Source of the DNA: Planctomycetaceae bacterium
Lineage (GTDB): Bacteria; Planctomycetota; Planctomycetia; Pirellulales; Pirellulaceae
Direction: 5' to 3'
DNA length: 19,292 nt
NCBI GenBank assembly: GCA_018658605.1
Contig: JABHUV010000369.1
Location: 1 to 19,292, forward strand
Below the pieces are notes generated by a model, which worked only from the letters and a program-made list of their open reading frames with translations, did no database searches and was not told the DNA's origin. A program made the translations under genes and the position numbers. Within the stretch, counting starts at the first letter, position 1. Every line of letters begins with the position of its first letter. Shown here piece after piece: positions 7,835 to 15,527 of this stretch.

Positions 7835-9334
7835 ATGAAACAGTTTGTTTCGGTGCTGGTCGTCGTGACGCTTTTGTGCAATTCGAGAATACTCGTTGCC
7901 CAGGAAAAACCAAACGTCCTCTTCATATCTATAGATGATTTGAATGACTGGATCGGTTGTCTGGACGGACATCCGCAGGCCCTAACGCCCAATATCGATC
8001 GTTTGGCCGCCCGCGGCGTTTTGTTTACCGACGCACATTGTGTGGCACCCGCCTGTAATCCTTCACGGGCAGCGGTGCTGAGCGGACAGTTGCCTTTTCG
8101 AACCGGTGTTTGGTCTAATGGCTCGAAAAAACTGCTGACGCAACATCCCACGGCGGTTGTCCTGCCTCGGGCGTTTCAGCAGGCGGGATATCAAACATTG
8201 GGTACGGGAAAGGTGTTGCATGGTAGTGGCGAGACACGCGATATTTTCGAGGAATCGTTTATCACGGAACAACGCTGGAGTCCGCTTGCCCGCGAAATGG
8301 TGAAATACACCGATGATGAATTGCCAAGTAAATCAACTAGTAATCCCCGGCATGTCGTTCGCCAATCTGACGGGAAGTCGGTCGTGCTCCCATTGAATCG
8401 AATGCCATCGGACCGCAGGCCGAAGGTGAAGGACGGCGAATCCTTTGATTGGGGACCGTTTGATGTGTTGAATGCGGAGATGGGAGATACGAAAATTACC
8501 ACCTGGGCGATGCGACAGCTGCGCGAAGACTTTGACAAACCATTTTTCATGGCGGTGGGCTACTACCGGCCGCACATCCCGCTTTGGGCGCCTCAAAAAT
8601 ACTTTGAGCGATTTGAGAACGTGAAGATAGAGTTGCCAACGGTACACGAAAGTGATTTGGCGGATCTGGGCGACGTCGGCAAGCAATTCGCGACCGAAGC
8701 GGTGACAGCCGGAAGCCATGCAACTGTGGTTAAATACCGGCAATGGGAGCAAGCGGTGAAGGCGTATCTTGCCTGTACCACTTATGTGGACGACCAGGTT
8801 GGACGCCTACTCAAGGAACTGGACAACGGGAAATATGGTGACAATACATTGATTGTGCTGTGGACTGACCATGGCTGGCATCTTGGAGAAAAACAACATT
8901 GGGGAAAATGGACCGCTTGGCAAAGATCAACGCGTGTTCCGTTGATTGTGGTTCCTGCCAAAAACATGGCAAGTCATTTTGCAAAAAATGCGACGTGCGA
9001 CGCAGCGGTTAGTTTGATCGATCTTTATCCAACGCTTATGGAAATGTGCGGAATCAGTAGCTCGCAACAACTCGATGGAAGCTCACTGGTGTCGTTGCTC
9101 CGCAAACCAGAACAACGGACGGATCGTCATGCGGTGACTTTTTTCGGGCAGGGCAACGTCTCTGTTAAAACTGGGCAGTGGCGTTACATCCAATACCCTC
9201 AAGGCGAGGAGGAATTGTATGACCAAATGACAGATCCTCATGAATGGAGAAATTTGGCAGGCAATAATAAATACGAGTCCGTTCTGCGGAAACTTCGTAA
9301 ACTAGTTCCATCCACAGTAGCACCCGCAAAGTAG
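7835..9334 (+). CDS. Secreted formylglycine sulfatase, iduronate-2-sulfatase-like
   Basis: A 499-residue exported sulfatase that should hydrolyse sulfate esters on carbohydrates. The signal peptide covers residues 1-22 and ends in VAQ. Metal ligands are Asp34-Asp35 in ISIDDLND. The activation motif CNPSR has Cys74, the residue converted to formylglycine. GYYRPHIPLW (242-251) and WTDHGWHLGEKQHWGKW (Asp345, His346, Lys358) are typical of the iduronate-2-sulfatase branch. The start is secured by GGAGG six bases before the ATG. Length and motif order are complete, so it looks active provided a maturation enzyme exists elsewhere. It converges on another sulfatase with an 18-base gap between stops. 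The natural substrate is not determined; members of this branch in planctomycetes act on diverse algal glycans. Confidence 0.92.
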   Translation: MKQFVSVLVVVTLLCNSRILVAQEKPNVLFISIDDLNDWIGCLDGHPQALTPNIDRLAARGVLFTDAHCVAPACNPSRAAVLSGQLPFRTGVWSNGSKKLLTQHPTAVVLPRAFQQAGYQTLGTGKVLHGSGETRDIFEESFITEQRWSPLAREMVKYTDDELPSKSTSNPRHVVRQSDGKSVVLPLNRMPSDRRPKVKDGESFDWGPFDVLNAEMGDTKITTWAMRQLREDFDKPFFMAVGYYRPHIPLWAPQKYFERFENVKIELPTVHESDLADLGDVGKQFATEAVTAGSHATVVKYRQWEQAVKAYLACTTYVDDQVGRLLKELDNGKYGDNTLIVLWTDHGWHLGEKQHWGKWTAWQRSTRVPLIVVPAKNMASHFAKNATCDAAVSLIDLYPTLMEMCGISSSQQLDGSSLVSLLRKPEQRTDRHAVTFFGQGNVSVKTGQWRYIQYPQGEEELYDQMTDPHEWRNLAGNNKYESVLRKLRKLVPSTVAPAK

Positions 9335-9352
9335 TTAAGTGGGCCCGGACCG

Positions 9353-10732
9353 CTAATTGTCTCGAAAGTATGCCCATTTGGGCATCGTGTCATGCACGGC
9401 TTGTAACTGAGCCATCACAGCAGCGGTTTTCTTGTTTACTTGGGACAAGGGTTGTTTTTCCTCAACATCGTTGTTGATGTCGTAAAAACGGCCATCACCG
9501 TATAGTTTAAACCTATGATTTCTCACGAACGTTCCGGCCGTCTTAGCTTGGATCATATTGTCCTGTTTTTTGATGGCAGTCGATTCCTTCGCTTGATCCG
9601 AGGGCTTTTTGGGGAAGCCGTTTCGGATGTAATGGCAGTAAACCCATTGGCGTCCAGATTCGTATCTCGCCGACGTGAAAACGGGTGCTAGCGAATAACC
9701 ATCAGTTTTAATCTGGCCCAAATCGAGTCCAGCAACGTCACAGAGGGTTGGTAATATATCTGTGAAATCCACTAGCTGGGACTGGATGCCTCGCTGCTGA
9801 AAATTTGCTGGCCAGTGCGCCACCATTGCGACGTGTGTTCCACTATCAGGCAAGGATGCTTTGCCTCCTTTGATTTCGCGGCCTTTCATTTCGGATGTGA
9901 TGTTGATCGCGCATCCATTATCACAGGTGAAGATTAGCAACGTGTTGTCCAATTGTTTAACCTCACGAAGTGTCGTCACAATACGGCCGACCAGTTTGTC
10001 AAGATAATTTACCATGTCTGGGAAATACTCTTCACCTCCTTGCCTGCCGTCATATTTGCCATCGAGTTCTCGTGTTCCGCCTGGTTTGGAATCGGGCGTG
10101 GGCACAAAAGGCCAATGCGGGAGTGTCATCGGATAGTACAGAAAAAACGGTTCCGAGGAATCAGCGGACAAAAAATCACAAGCGAAATCCGTCATGACGT
10201 CCGGTCCGAAAGTATCCCCGAGTCCGTCAAGCAATTGTCCATTGCGTGAGATGCGAGGATTCCAGTACCGCGATTCCCTACCATCCAGATGCCACAGACA
10301 ATGGGTATCGAAACCAAACTGGCCAACGGTATCTGCGTCCCCGGCGAGTTGCCATTTGCCACAGATGCCGGTTCGGTAACCTGCCTCACGCAGGTGATTC
10401 GCAAAGGTTTTTTGGGTGATGGGTAATTGACCAAATTTAAGATAGTTACGGAAGTTGTATAGTCCGGTCATGATCTGCACTCGTGATGGTGTGCAGATGG
10501 GCGTTGAATAGCAATGTTCAAAGTACATGCCCGCTTTAGCGAGTTTGTTAAGATGCGGCGTTGAATACGTTTCGGATCCGTAAATCGAGACCCCTTCGTA
10601 GCCCATATCATCACACATGATCAGTACAATATTGGGACGTTGATCTGCGCACACCTGGGTTACGGAGATGAAGCCGAGCAAAACTGAAAGAATAATCGTT
10701 GCGAAAAAAAACTGGGGTTGTGAGCGAACCAT
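9353..10732 (-). CDS. Secreted formylglycine sulfatase, arylsulfatase A-like
   Basis: A 459-residue exported sulfatase. The signal peptide (about residues 8-29) ends before DQRPNIVLIMCDD, and the Asp41-Asp42 metal pair follows. The activation motif CTPSR has Cys80. GKW (125-127), LPHWPF (His206) and TCDNG (Asp271, Asn272) with Lys291 supply the remaining conserved active-site positions. The third position of the usual GKWHL block is Gln instead of His (GKWQLAG); this His normally contacts the sulfate pocket in many members, so specificity or rate may differ. The start is the ATG at 10732, with no Shine-Dalgarno sequence. The gene diverges from the EF-hand esterase across 72 bases and converges with the previous sulfatase. 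The sulfatase family is certain; the subfamily is not. Confidence 0.9.
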   Translation of the reverse strand: MVRSQPQFFFATIILSVLLGFISVTQVCADQRPNIVLIMCDDMGYEGVSIYGSETYSTPHLNKLAKAGMYFEHCYSTPICTPSRVQIMTGLYNFRNYLKFGQLPITQKTFANHLREAGYRTGICGKWQLAGDADTVGQFGFDTHCLWHLDGRESRYWNPRISRNGQLLDGLGDTFGPDVMTDFACDFLSADSSEPFFLYYPMTLPHWPFVPTPDSKPGGTRELDGKYDGRQGGEEYFPDMVNYLDKLVGRIVTTLREVKQLDNTLLIFTCDNGCAINITSEMKGREIKGGKASLPDSGTHVAMVAHWPANFQQRGIQSQLVDFTDILPTLCDVAGLDLGQIKTDGYSLAPVFTSARYESGRQWVYCHYIRNGFPKKPSDQAKESTAIKKQDNMIQAKTAGTFVRNHRFKLYGDGRFYDINNDVEEKQPLSQVNKKTAAVMAQLQAVHDTMPKWAYFRDN

Positions 10733-10738
10733 TTTGAT

Positions 10739-10768
10739 TTGTTTTCTAACCTAGAAGTTTGATATAAT
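10739..10768 (+). promoter_or_regulatory. Sigma70-like promoter for the EF-hand esterase
   Basis: TTGTTT (10739-10744) and a perfect TATAAT (10763-10768) are spaced by 18 bases and point to the plus strand. Transcription would begin near 10775, about 30 bases before the ATG at 10805. The box lies in the 72-base divergent gap, so control of the minus-strand sulfatase may share this region. Confidence 0.5.
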
Positions 10769-10804
10769 TTAGATATTCACTTTAACGTTCCTTGCGCTGT
10801 TCCC

Positions 10805-11920
10805 ATGATACCAACAATGATCCCAAACCGAATGCCCCTTATCTTTGTTCTGCTTGTCTGCGCGGTGTTAACTACGGACGCGGTCGCAGCGCCGTCGAAA
10901 GCTTTTTTGCGGCTTGATAAAAATAATGATGGCCAACTGTCTGGCGCTGAATTAAGTAGCTCACCTGCTGGCCTGATTAAAGCGATTGACACCAATGGCG
11001 ATGGTGTGATTACTGCTAAGGAGGACGAACGCTATTTTTCGAGTCGTAACAGGACACCACCAAGAGCTGTGGTGGCGACGAAAAAGAGTACGCATTCCTA
11101 TGCAAATAATGATAATCCACGGCAGACGTTGGATGTGTATCAACCTCTTTCCCGCAAAACTCCAACCCTTCCCTTATTGATTTTCATCCATGGCGGTGGT
11201 TTTCGGAGTGGTTCCAAGGATTCCGGTATGCGGCATTTGAGTGATTACGTAGGATCTGGTAATTACGTTGGTGCATCGATTGGATATCGGTTGACCGGTG
11301 AGGCTCAATGGCCCTCTCAAATTCACGATTGTAAAGCGGCTATTCGATATTTGAAGGCTAATGCAGCTGCGTTTGGGGTCGATGTTGATAAAATTGCGGT
11401 CTTTGGCACCTCGGCTGGTGGCCATCTTAGCTGCGTGGTTGCTGTTTCCGGTAATGCTCCTGAGTTGGAGGGTAAAATCGGCCAGCATTTGAAGCAATCA
11501 TCGTCCGTTACCTGTGGTATCAGCTATTTCGGCCCAACCAATTTCTTGCGCCTGAACGACTACCCTGGAAAGATAGATCATAATGCCGCCAATTCGCCCG
11601 AGTCGCTGTTAATAGGAAAGCCAATTCAGCAGGACAAAAGTGCGACTCAGAAAGCCAATCCGGAATCTTACGTTGATAAGGATGACCCGCCCGTGCTATT
11701 TATCCATGGTACCGATGATCCTTTAGTGGCCTATAACCAGTCGGAATTACTTTCGAAGCGACTCAAGTCGCTCGGCGTCGGTGGTGAGATAATAACTGTA
11801 CAAGGGGGTGGGCATGGTGGCTTTAATAATCCGAAGATCAAGGAATTGGAGCGATTGTTCTTCGAGGTTCATTTGAGTGGTGCCCGACACAAAATTAAAT
11901 CTCAAACAGTTCCCAATTGA
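10805..11920 (+). CDS. Secreted esterase with two N-terminal EF-hands (BD-FAE-like)
   Basis: A 371-residue exported alpha/beta hydrolase joined to a calcium-binding pair. The signal peptide covers about residues 11-29 (ends AVAA). Two canonical EF-hand loops follow: 38-49 (Asp38, Asn40, Asp42, Gly43, Glu49) and 62-73 (Asp62, Asn64, Asp66, Gly67, Glu73). The hydrolase domain starts near 98. It has the oxyanion motif HGGGF (129-133), the nucleophile elbow GTSAGG (Ser203), an acid in HGTDDPL (Asp304 or Asp305) and His337 in GGGHGGF. This is the HSL / BD-FAE-type esterase layout, seen in feruloyl and acetyl esterases. Three ATGs (10805, 10817, 10832) lie in one frame without a Shine-Dalgarno sequence; all keep the leader. 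The EF-hands may dock the enzyme to a calcium-dependent surface or stabilise it; this is inference. Confidence 0.86.
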   Translation: MIPTMIPNRMPLIFVLLVCAVLTTDAVAAPSKAFLRLDKNNDGQLSGAELSSSPAGLIKAIDTNGDGVITAKEDERYFSSRNRTPPRAVVATKKSTHSYANNDNPRQTLDVYQPLSRKTPTLPLLIFIHGGGFRSGSKDSGMRHLSDYVGSGNYVGASIGYRLTGEAQWPSQIHDCKAAIRYLKANAAAFGVDVDKIAVFGTSAGGHLSCVVAVSGNAPELEGKIGQHLKQSSSVTCGISYFGPTNFLRLNDYPGKIDHNAANSPESLLIGKPIQQDKSATQKANPESYVDKDDPPVLFIHGTDDPLVAYNQSELLSKRLKSLGVGGEIITVQGGGHGGFNNPKIKELERLFFEVHLSGARHKIKSQTVPN

Positions 11921-12013
11921 CCCGACGATGTTTCTGGCTCACCGTTGGTAACAACTTCTCTTTCACTCGGGACGGTTTTTTTGTTAAGTTAAGTGGGAAA
12001 TTGGAAGTATCTT

Positions 12014-13414
12014 ATGCTCACTATCACCGACTCTAACCGACTGACGGATTGTCCAGGATCTACGCGACGAGAATTTCTGCGTATTGGTGGAATGGGTATG
12101 GGAAGTCTGTTCCTGCCTGCTCTACTCGCGGCCAAACAGCAAACCGGATTCATCCATGACCGTGCGGTTGTGTTGTTGTTTCTTCAGGGGGGGCCATCGC
12201 ATATCGAATTCTTCGACCCCAAAATGCAGGCACCACCGGAAATCCGCAGCATGACCGGGGAAATTCAGACGTCCACCCCAGGGATAACATTTGGGGCTAC
12301 CTTTCCGCGGCTAGCAAGCATGACGGATAAATTTTCCATCTTCAGATCCTATCAGTCGAAAAACAACGCACATACTTATCTCGATGTTACCGGCGGCAAA
12401 AATCCTTTTAAGGCAGCGATGAGCGCTGTTTATACACGGCTTGCTGGGACAAATAATTCGGCGACCGGAATTCCGTCAAATATTCTTCTCAAACCTGAAG
12501 CGATCCAGCCCGAGCTACAGCTAGGTCGAAATTTTGAAACAAGTGCCTTACCGACACTTACGGACCCAGGCTTATTGGGGCCCAGCTTTGGTGCTTTTGA
12601 TCCAACCGGTGGCGGTAAACTCAAGGAAAATCTGAAACTCAAAATTTCTCAAAACCGTTTTGCCGATAGGCGTTTGTTGCTCAGTAAGTTGGACAGGATC
12701 CGTAGGTTTGCGGATACGTCAGGTACATTAGAGGGAACCAATAAATTTCAGCAACAGGCTTTCGATGTGATCACGCGTGGGGTTGCCGATGCATTTGATC
12801 TGGGACAAGAGCGGCCGGAGACAATAGCAAGGTATGATACAACATCTGTCTTTAGTATGTCCGCATTAAATCGCTACGGAGATCTTCGCCGTACGTCGAA
12901 CCTGCTGGGGCACCAGCTATTATTAGCTCGGCGTCTGGTAGAACGGGGTTGTGGCTTTGTAACTGTTTCCGACTGTGGCTGGGATCACCATGCCAACGGA
13001 AACAGTCCTAAGAACATGACGGCGTTTCCACCAATGGCACATCAGGTGGATCATGCCGTTTCCGCGTTTATTGAAGATATCCACCAGCTAGGATTGCAGG
13101 ACAAGGTGATGTTAATCGTGACCGGTGAAATGGGTCGCACTCCACGAATAAATAAAAACGGTGGTCGCGAACACTGGGGTGAGTTAACTTCCTTGCTTGT
13201 TTCCGGAGGCGGAATCAACAACGGTCAGGTGATTGGTCAGAGTGACGGTCAGGCGAATCGACCAGTTAGCACCCCTTATACGCCAGAACACTTGTTTGGT
13301 ACCGTCCTGAGGACGTTTTTTGATATTGGGGCACTGCGTTTACAATCGCAGTTTCCCAACGAATTGATCCAAGTGATCGAACGGGCACCAGTGATGGACC
13401 CTCTGTTTAGCTGA
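12014..13414 (+). CDS. DUF1501 protein with Tat-type leader
   Basis: A 466-residue DUF1501 family protein (alkaline-phosphatase/sulfatase-like fold, function unknown), abundant in planctomycetes. A twin-arginine leader, TRREFLRIGG then a hydrophobic run, shows folded export. Family landmarks are FLQGGPSHIEFFDPK near the N-terminus, SDCGWDHHANGN in the middle, and TGEMGRTPRINKNGGREHWG toward the end; their His and Asp residues probably bind metal. The start is chosen at ATG 12014 because GGAAG lies six bases upstream; an in-frame GTG at 11993 is less well placed. Most planctomycete DUF1501 genes sit beside a DUF1549/DUF1553 cytochrome-like partner. None is present here, and the neighbours are an esterase and a sulfatase instead. 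The family call is firm; the reaction is unknown. Confidence 0.9.
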   Translation: MLTITDSNRLTDCPGSTRREFLRIGGMGMGSLFLPALLAAKQQTGFIHDRAVVLLFLQGGPSHIEFFDPKMQAPPEIRSMTGEIQTSTPGITFGATFPRLASMTDKFSIFRSYQSKNNAHTYLDVTGGKNPFKAAMSAVYTRLAGTNNSATGIPSNILLKPEAIQPELQLGRNFETSALPTLTDPGLLGPSFGAFDPTGGGKLKENLKLKISQNRFADRRLLLSKLDRIRRFADTSGTLEGTNKFQQQAFDVITRGVADAFDLGQERPETIARYDTTSVFSMSALNRYGDLRRTSNLLGHQLLLARRLVERGCGFVTVSDCGWDHHANGNSPKNMTAFPPMAHQVDHAVSAFIEDIHQLGLQDKVMLIVTGEMGRTPRINKNGGREHWGELTSLLVSGGGINNGQVIGQSDGQANRPVSTPYTPEHLFGTVLRTFFDIGALRLQSQFPNELIQVIERAPVMDPLFS

Positions 13415-13452
13415 GGGAATTGGGCGATATATTATTAGGGTAAGACAGACTA

Positions 13453-13554
13453 ATGATCGTACTAATCGCATGGTTGGACTGGATGGATGAGATTGTCGAT
13501 TTACTTAAGTGGATCATTAGAAAGTTAACAAACAGATCGAAACGTAGCGGCTAA
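13453..13554 (+). CDS. 33-residue amphipathic peptide ORF
   Basis: This small frame lies in the gap between DUF1501 and the third sulfatase. It starts with ATG and ends with TAA. It encodes a hydrophobic, Trp-rich start (W7, W10), an acidic patch (DEIVD), the stretch DLLKWIIRKLTNRSK and a basic end. Helical projection would place I, V, L and W on one face and D, K and R on the other. The DLLKWII segment resembles DLVKWII in staphylococcal delta-hemolysin, which may be convergent. The ribosome site is weak (AGGG about 12 bases before). It could be a membrane-active or toxin-like peptide, an orphan leader, or chance. Confidence 0.4.
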   Translation: MIVLIAWLDWMDEIVDLLKWIIRKLTNRSKRSG

Positions 13555-13572
13555 CAAATTGGCGTTGCCCGT

Positions 13573-15357
13573 CTAACGTCCTTTCCGCGTTAGAATTACT
13601 TGATGTGGTTCCTGCGGTTTTCCGTCCAGCATGGCGTCGACTGAGAGCTTGAATTTTCCGCTGGGTAGCCGCATCCGCGTGAAATGACCGCGGGCTTTTC
13701 CAGCCGAGATATCGACTTGGGTTTTCGCAGACCCTGCGGTGATCTTTGCGTTGCCAGCCGGATGGCCTGCTTTGAAAATCAATTCGACTTCGTAGTCGCC
13801 CGCTTCAGGAGCCTCCAGCAGCCAAAAGCCGTTGGAGTCAGATGCCCAAGGTTTGCCCGAGGCATGTCGCCAGTCCTGCCGTGTCAACACGGAGCGTTTC
13901 TCGTGAACCGTTCCCACGACGATACGTGGCGGGGCGTAGTTATCCGGTCGCGTCGAACTGACATCGGCGAACCAATTTTCGTAACCCTGTTTCAAACGCT
14001 TGAAAACATCCGGATGTTCTGCGGAAACGTCGTTCTGTTGCCAAGGGTCTTTACTCAAATTGTAAAGTTGAAGCTGTGGCGGACCGGAAAAACTTTCTTT
14101 ACCGAAGCCGCTGGGATGGACCAGCTTCCATGGTTCTTCGTGTAGCGAAAAGTGATGGTACTTTTGGGGCACGTTTCCACGGTGGGTTTGCAGGACAATC
14201 TGTCGTAGGGGCCAGTTGGCGTTGTCGCCGGTCAACAATGGCAAGAAACTTCTGCCGTCAATTTTGCGTTCCGCGGGTAACTGCACGTCACATGCGTCGA
14301 GGATAGTTGGGAACACATCGATATGGGCACAGAGGGCGTCGGTTGCTGTAAGGGCAGCAACTTCAGCAGGCCAGTGAAACAACAGCGGAGAGCGGACACC
14401 ACCGTCATCGACATGCGTCTTCATTCCTCGCATATTACCCACGTATCGCATCGAGTTAGGTCCGTTATCGTTTAGATAGACCACGATCGTATTCTCACGA
14501 ACTTTTAGAGCGTCAAGTTTCCTGAACAGTCGCCCGACATTTTCATCGATGTTCGTAATCATGGCGGCGATCCGCGCTAGCTTGTCCGTTTCAGTATTTA
14601 ATCGTTGTGGATTTATGTTCTTGTTTATGAGGATTGGTTTGAAGTCGACGTCTAGATACTCCTGATACAGTCTCTCTGGGACGTCATGGAATGGGCCGTG
14701 CGGCGCGTTGGTGGCAATGTAAGTGAAGAAGTTTTCATTTTTGGAAACTGACGATTCGATGAATTCCATCGCCGCATTGAAGTAAATGTCGGTGCAGTAG
14801 CCCTGCATCGATGTTTCAACACCATTTTTGAAAAGCGTCGGGTCTGTGTATTTGCCTTCCGCGTCGATGGGGTCGGAAGGTTGTCCGATGCCGCCACCAC
14901 GGTGCACGAGACAGTCCTGAAAGCCTTGGTCTAGAGGACGCAACGGATAGTTGTCGCCTAGATGCCATTTGCCATAGATTCCAGTACGATAACCCGCCTC
15001 GCCAAGAATTTCCGCAATCGTGATTTCGTCTGTGTCCATCATGGCTCTGCCAACATAGGTGTCAATGCACCGCGTGCGGTAGTTGTATCGACCCGTCATG
15101 AGACTGGCGCGGGTTGGGGCGCAAACCGGACTGACATAGAACCTGCTGAGCATGCCGCTACGCTGGTACATCGCATCAAGTTCAGGTGTGCGGATTACCT
15201 TATTACCAAGGAAGCCGTAGTCACCTCCCCCCTGATCGTCGCTCATGATGACAATTACATTGGGTCGCGCCGCCTGTGCTGGGGATTCGAGCCCTCCACA
15301 ATAAAACGCAAAGATAAGCACTGCGAGTGTGCAATAGTTGTTGTGTTGATGTGTCAT
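13573..15357 (-). CDS. Secreted formylglycine sulfatase with extra C-terminal beta domain
   Basis: A 594-residue exported arylsulfatase, longer than usual. The signal peptide covers residues 9-30. The Asp40-Asp41 metal pair lies in IMSDDQGG. The activation motif CAPTR has Cys79. GKWHLGD (129-135), NAPHGPF (His220), NDNGPN (Asp297, Asn298) and Lys313 complete the active site. The sulfatase core ends near residue 460, at the typical LYNLSKDPWQQNDV closing segment. About 120 residues rich in alternating polar and hydrophobic strands follow (FWLLEAPEAGDYEVELIFKA, then KITAGSAKTQVDIS). This looks like a beta-sandwich accessory or carbohydrate-contact domain. The ATG at 15357 has no Shine-Dalgarno sequence. 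The gene faces DUF1501 and the small peptide ORF tail to tail. Confidence 0.9.
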   Translation of the reverse strand: MTHQHNNYCTLAVLIFAFYCGGLESPAQAARPNVIVIMSDDQGGGDYGFLGNKVIRTPELDAMYQRSGMLSRFYVSPVCAPTRASLMTGRYNYRTRCIDTYVGRAMMDTDEITIAEILGEAGYRTGIYGKWHLGDNYPLRPLDQGFQDCLVHRGGGIGQPSDPIDAEGKYTDPTLFKNGVETSMQGYCTDIYFNAAMEFIESSVSKNENFFTYIATNAPHGPFHDVPERLYQEYLDVDFKPILINKNINPQRLNTETDKLARIAAMITNIDENVGRLFRKLDALKVRENTIVVYLNDNGPNSMRYVGNMRGMKTHVDDGGVRSPLLFHWPAEVAALTATDALCAHIDVFPTILDACDVQLPAERKIDGRSFLPLLTGDNANWPLRQIVLQTHRGNVPQKYHHFSLHEEPWKLVHPSGFGKESFSGPPQLQLYNLSKDPWQQNDVSAEHPDVFKRLKQGYENWFADVSSTRPDNYAPPRIVVGTVHEKRSVLTRQDWRHASGKPWASDSNGFWLLEAPEAGDYEVELIFKAGHPAGNAKITAGSAKTQVDISAGKARGHFTRMRLPSGKFKLSVDAMLDGKPQEPHQVILTRKGR

Positions 15358-15474
15358 GTCGTTTTAAAGAACCAATTTAAAGATGTACTTTGTCAGTGAA
15401 GTGAGTAGGAAGTACCACTGTCGCGTAATTGTAGCACGGCATGCTTCTCAATAGGCAGTTCAATCTCGCGCGGA

Positions 15475-15511
15475 ACTTAAACAGTTCTGTCGGCGGAAGC
15501 GACAGTAACTG
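15475..15511 (-). terminator. Probable terminator of the STN-like gene
   Basis: An 11-bp hairpin (arms 15482-15492 and 15500-15511, one bulged T at 15506, 7-nt loop) begins 17 bases past the stop codon at 15528 on the minus strand. It is followed by TTTAAGTT, so the U-tract is short. Position and stem strength favour termination; the weak tail lowers confidence. The rest of the 170-base gap shows nothing else. Confidence 0.5.
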
Positions 15512-15527
15512 CAGACCGCATTTGGAA

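Noticed and set aside
8333..8752. 139-codon minus-strand frame inside the first sulfatase
   Set aside because: Antisense shadow; no motif, no ribosome site, and it overlaps conserved sulfatase residues.
11922..11982. Terminator after the EF-hand esterase (ACCGT ... ACGGT then T-run)
   Set aside because: The stem is only five pairs with a loop of about 26 bases; the T-run at 11976-11982 is real but the hairpin is too weak to call.
13684..14145. 153-codon plus-strand frame inside the third sulfatase
   Set aside because: Antisense shadow of a gene that is complete in its family motifs.
14962..15399. 145-codon plus-strand frame over the start of the third sulfatase
   Set aside because: It covers the opposite strand of the signal peptide and activation motif and shows no coding pattern of its own.
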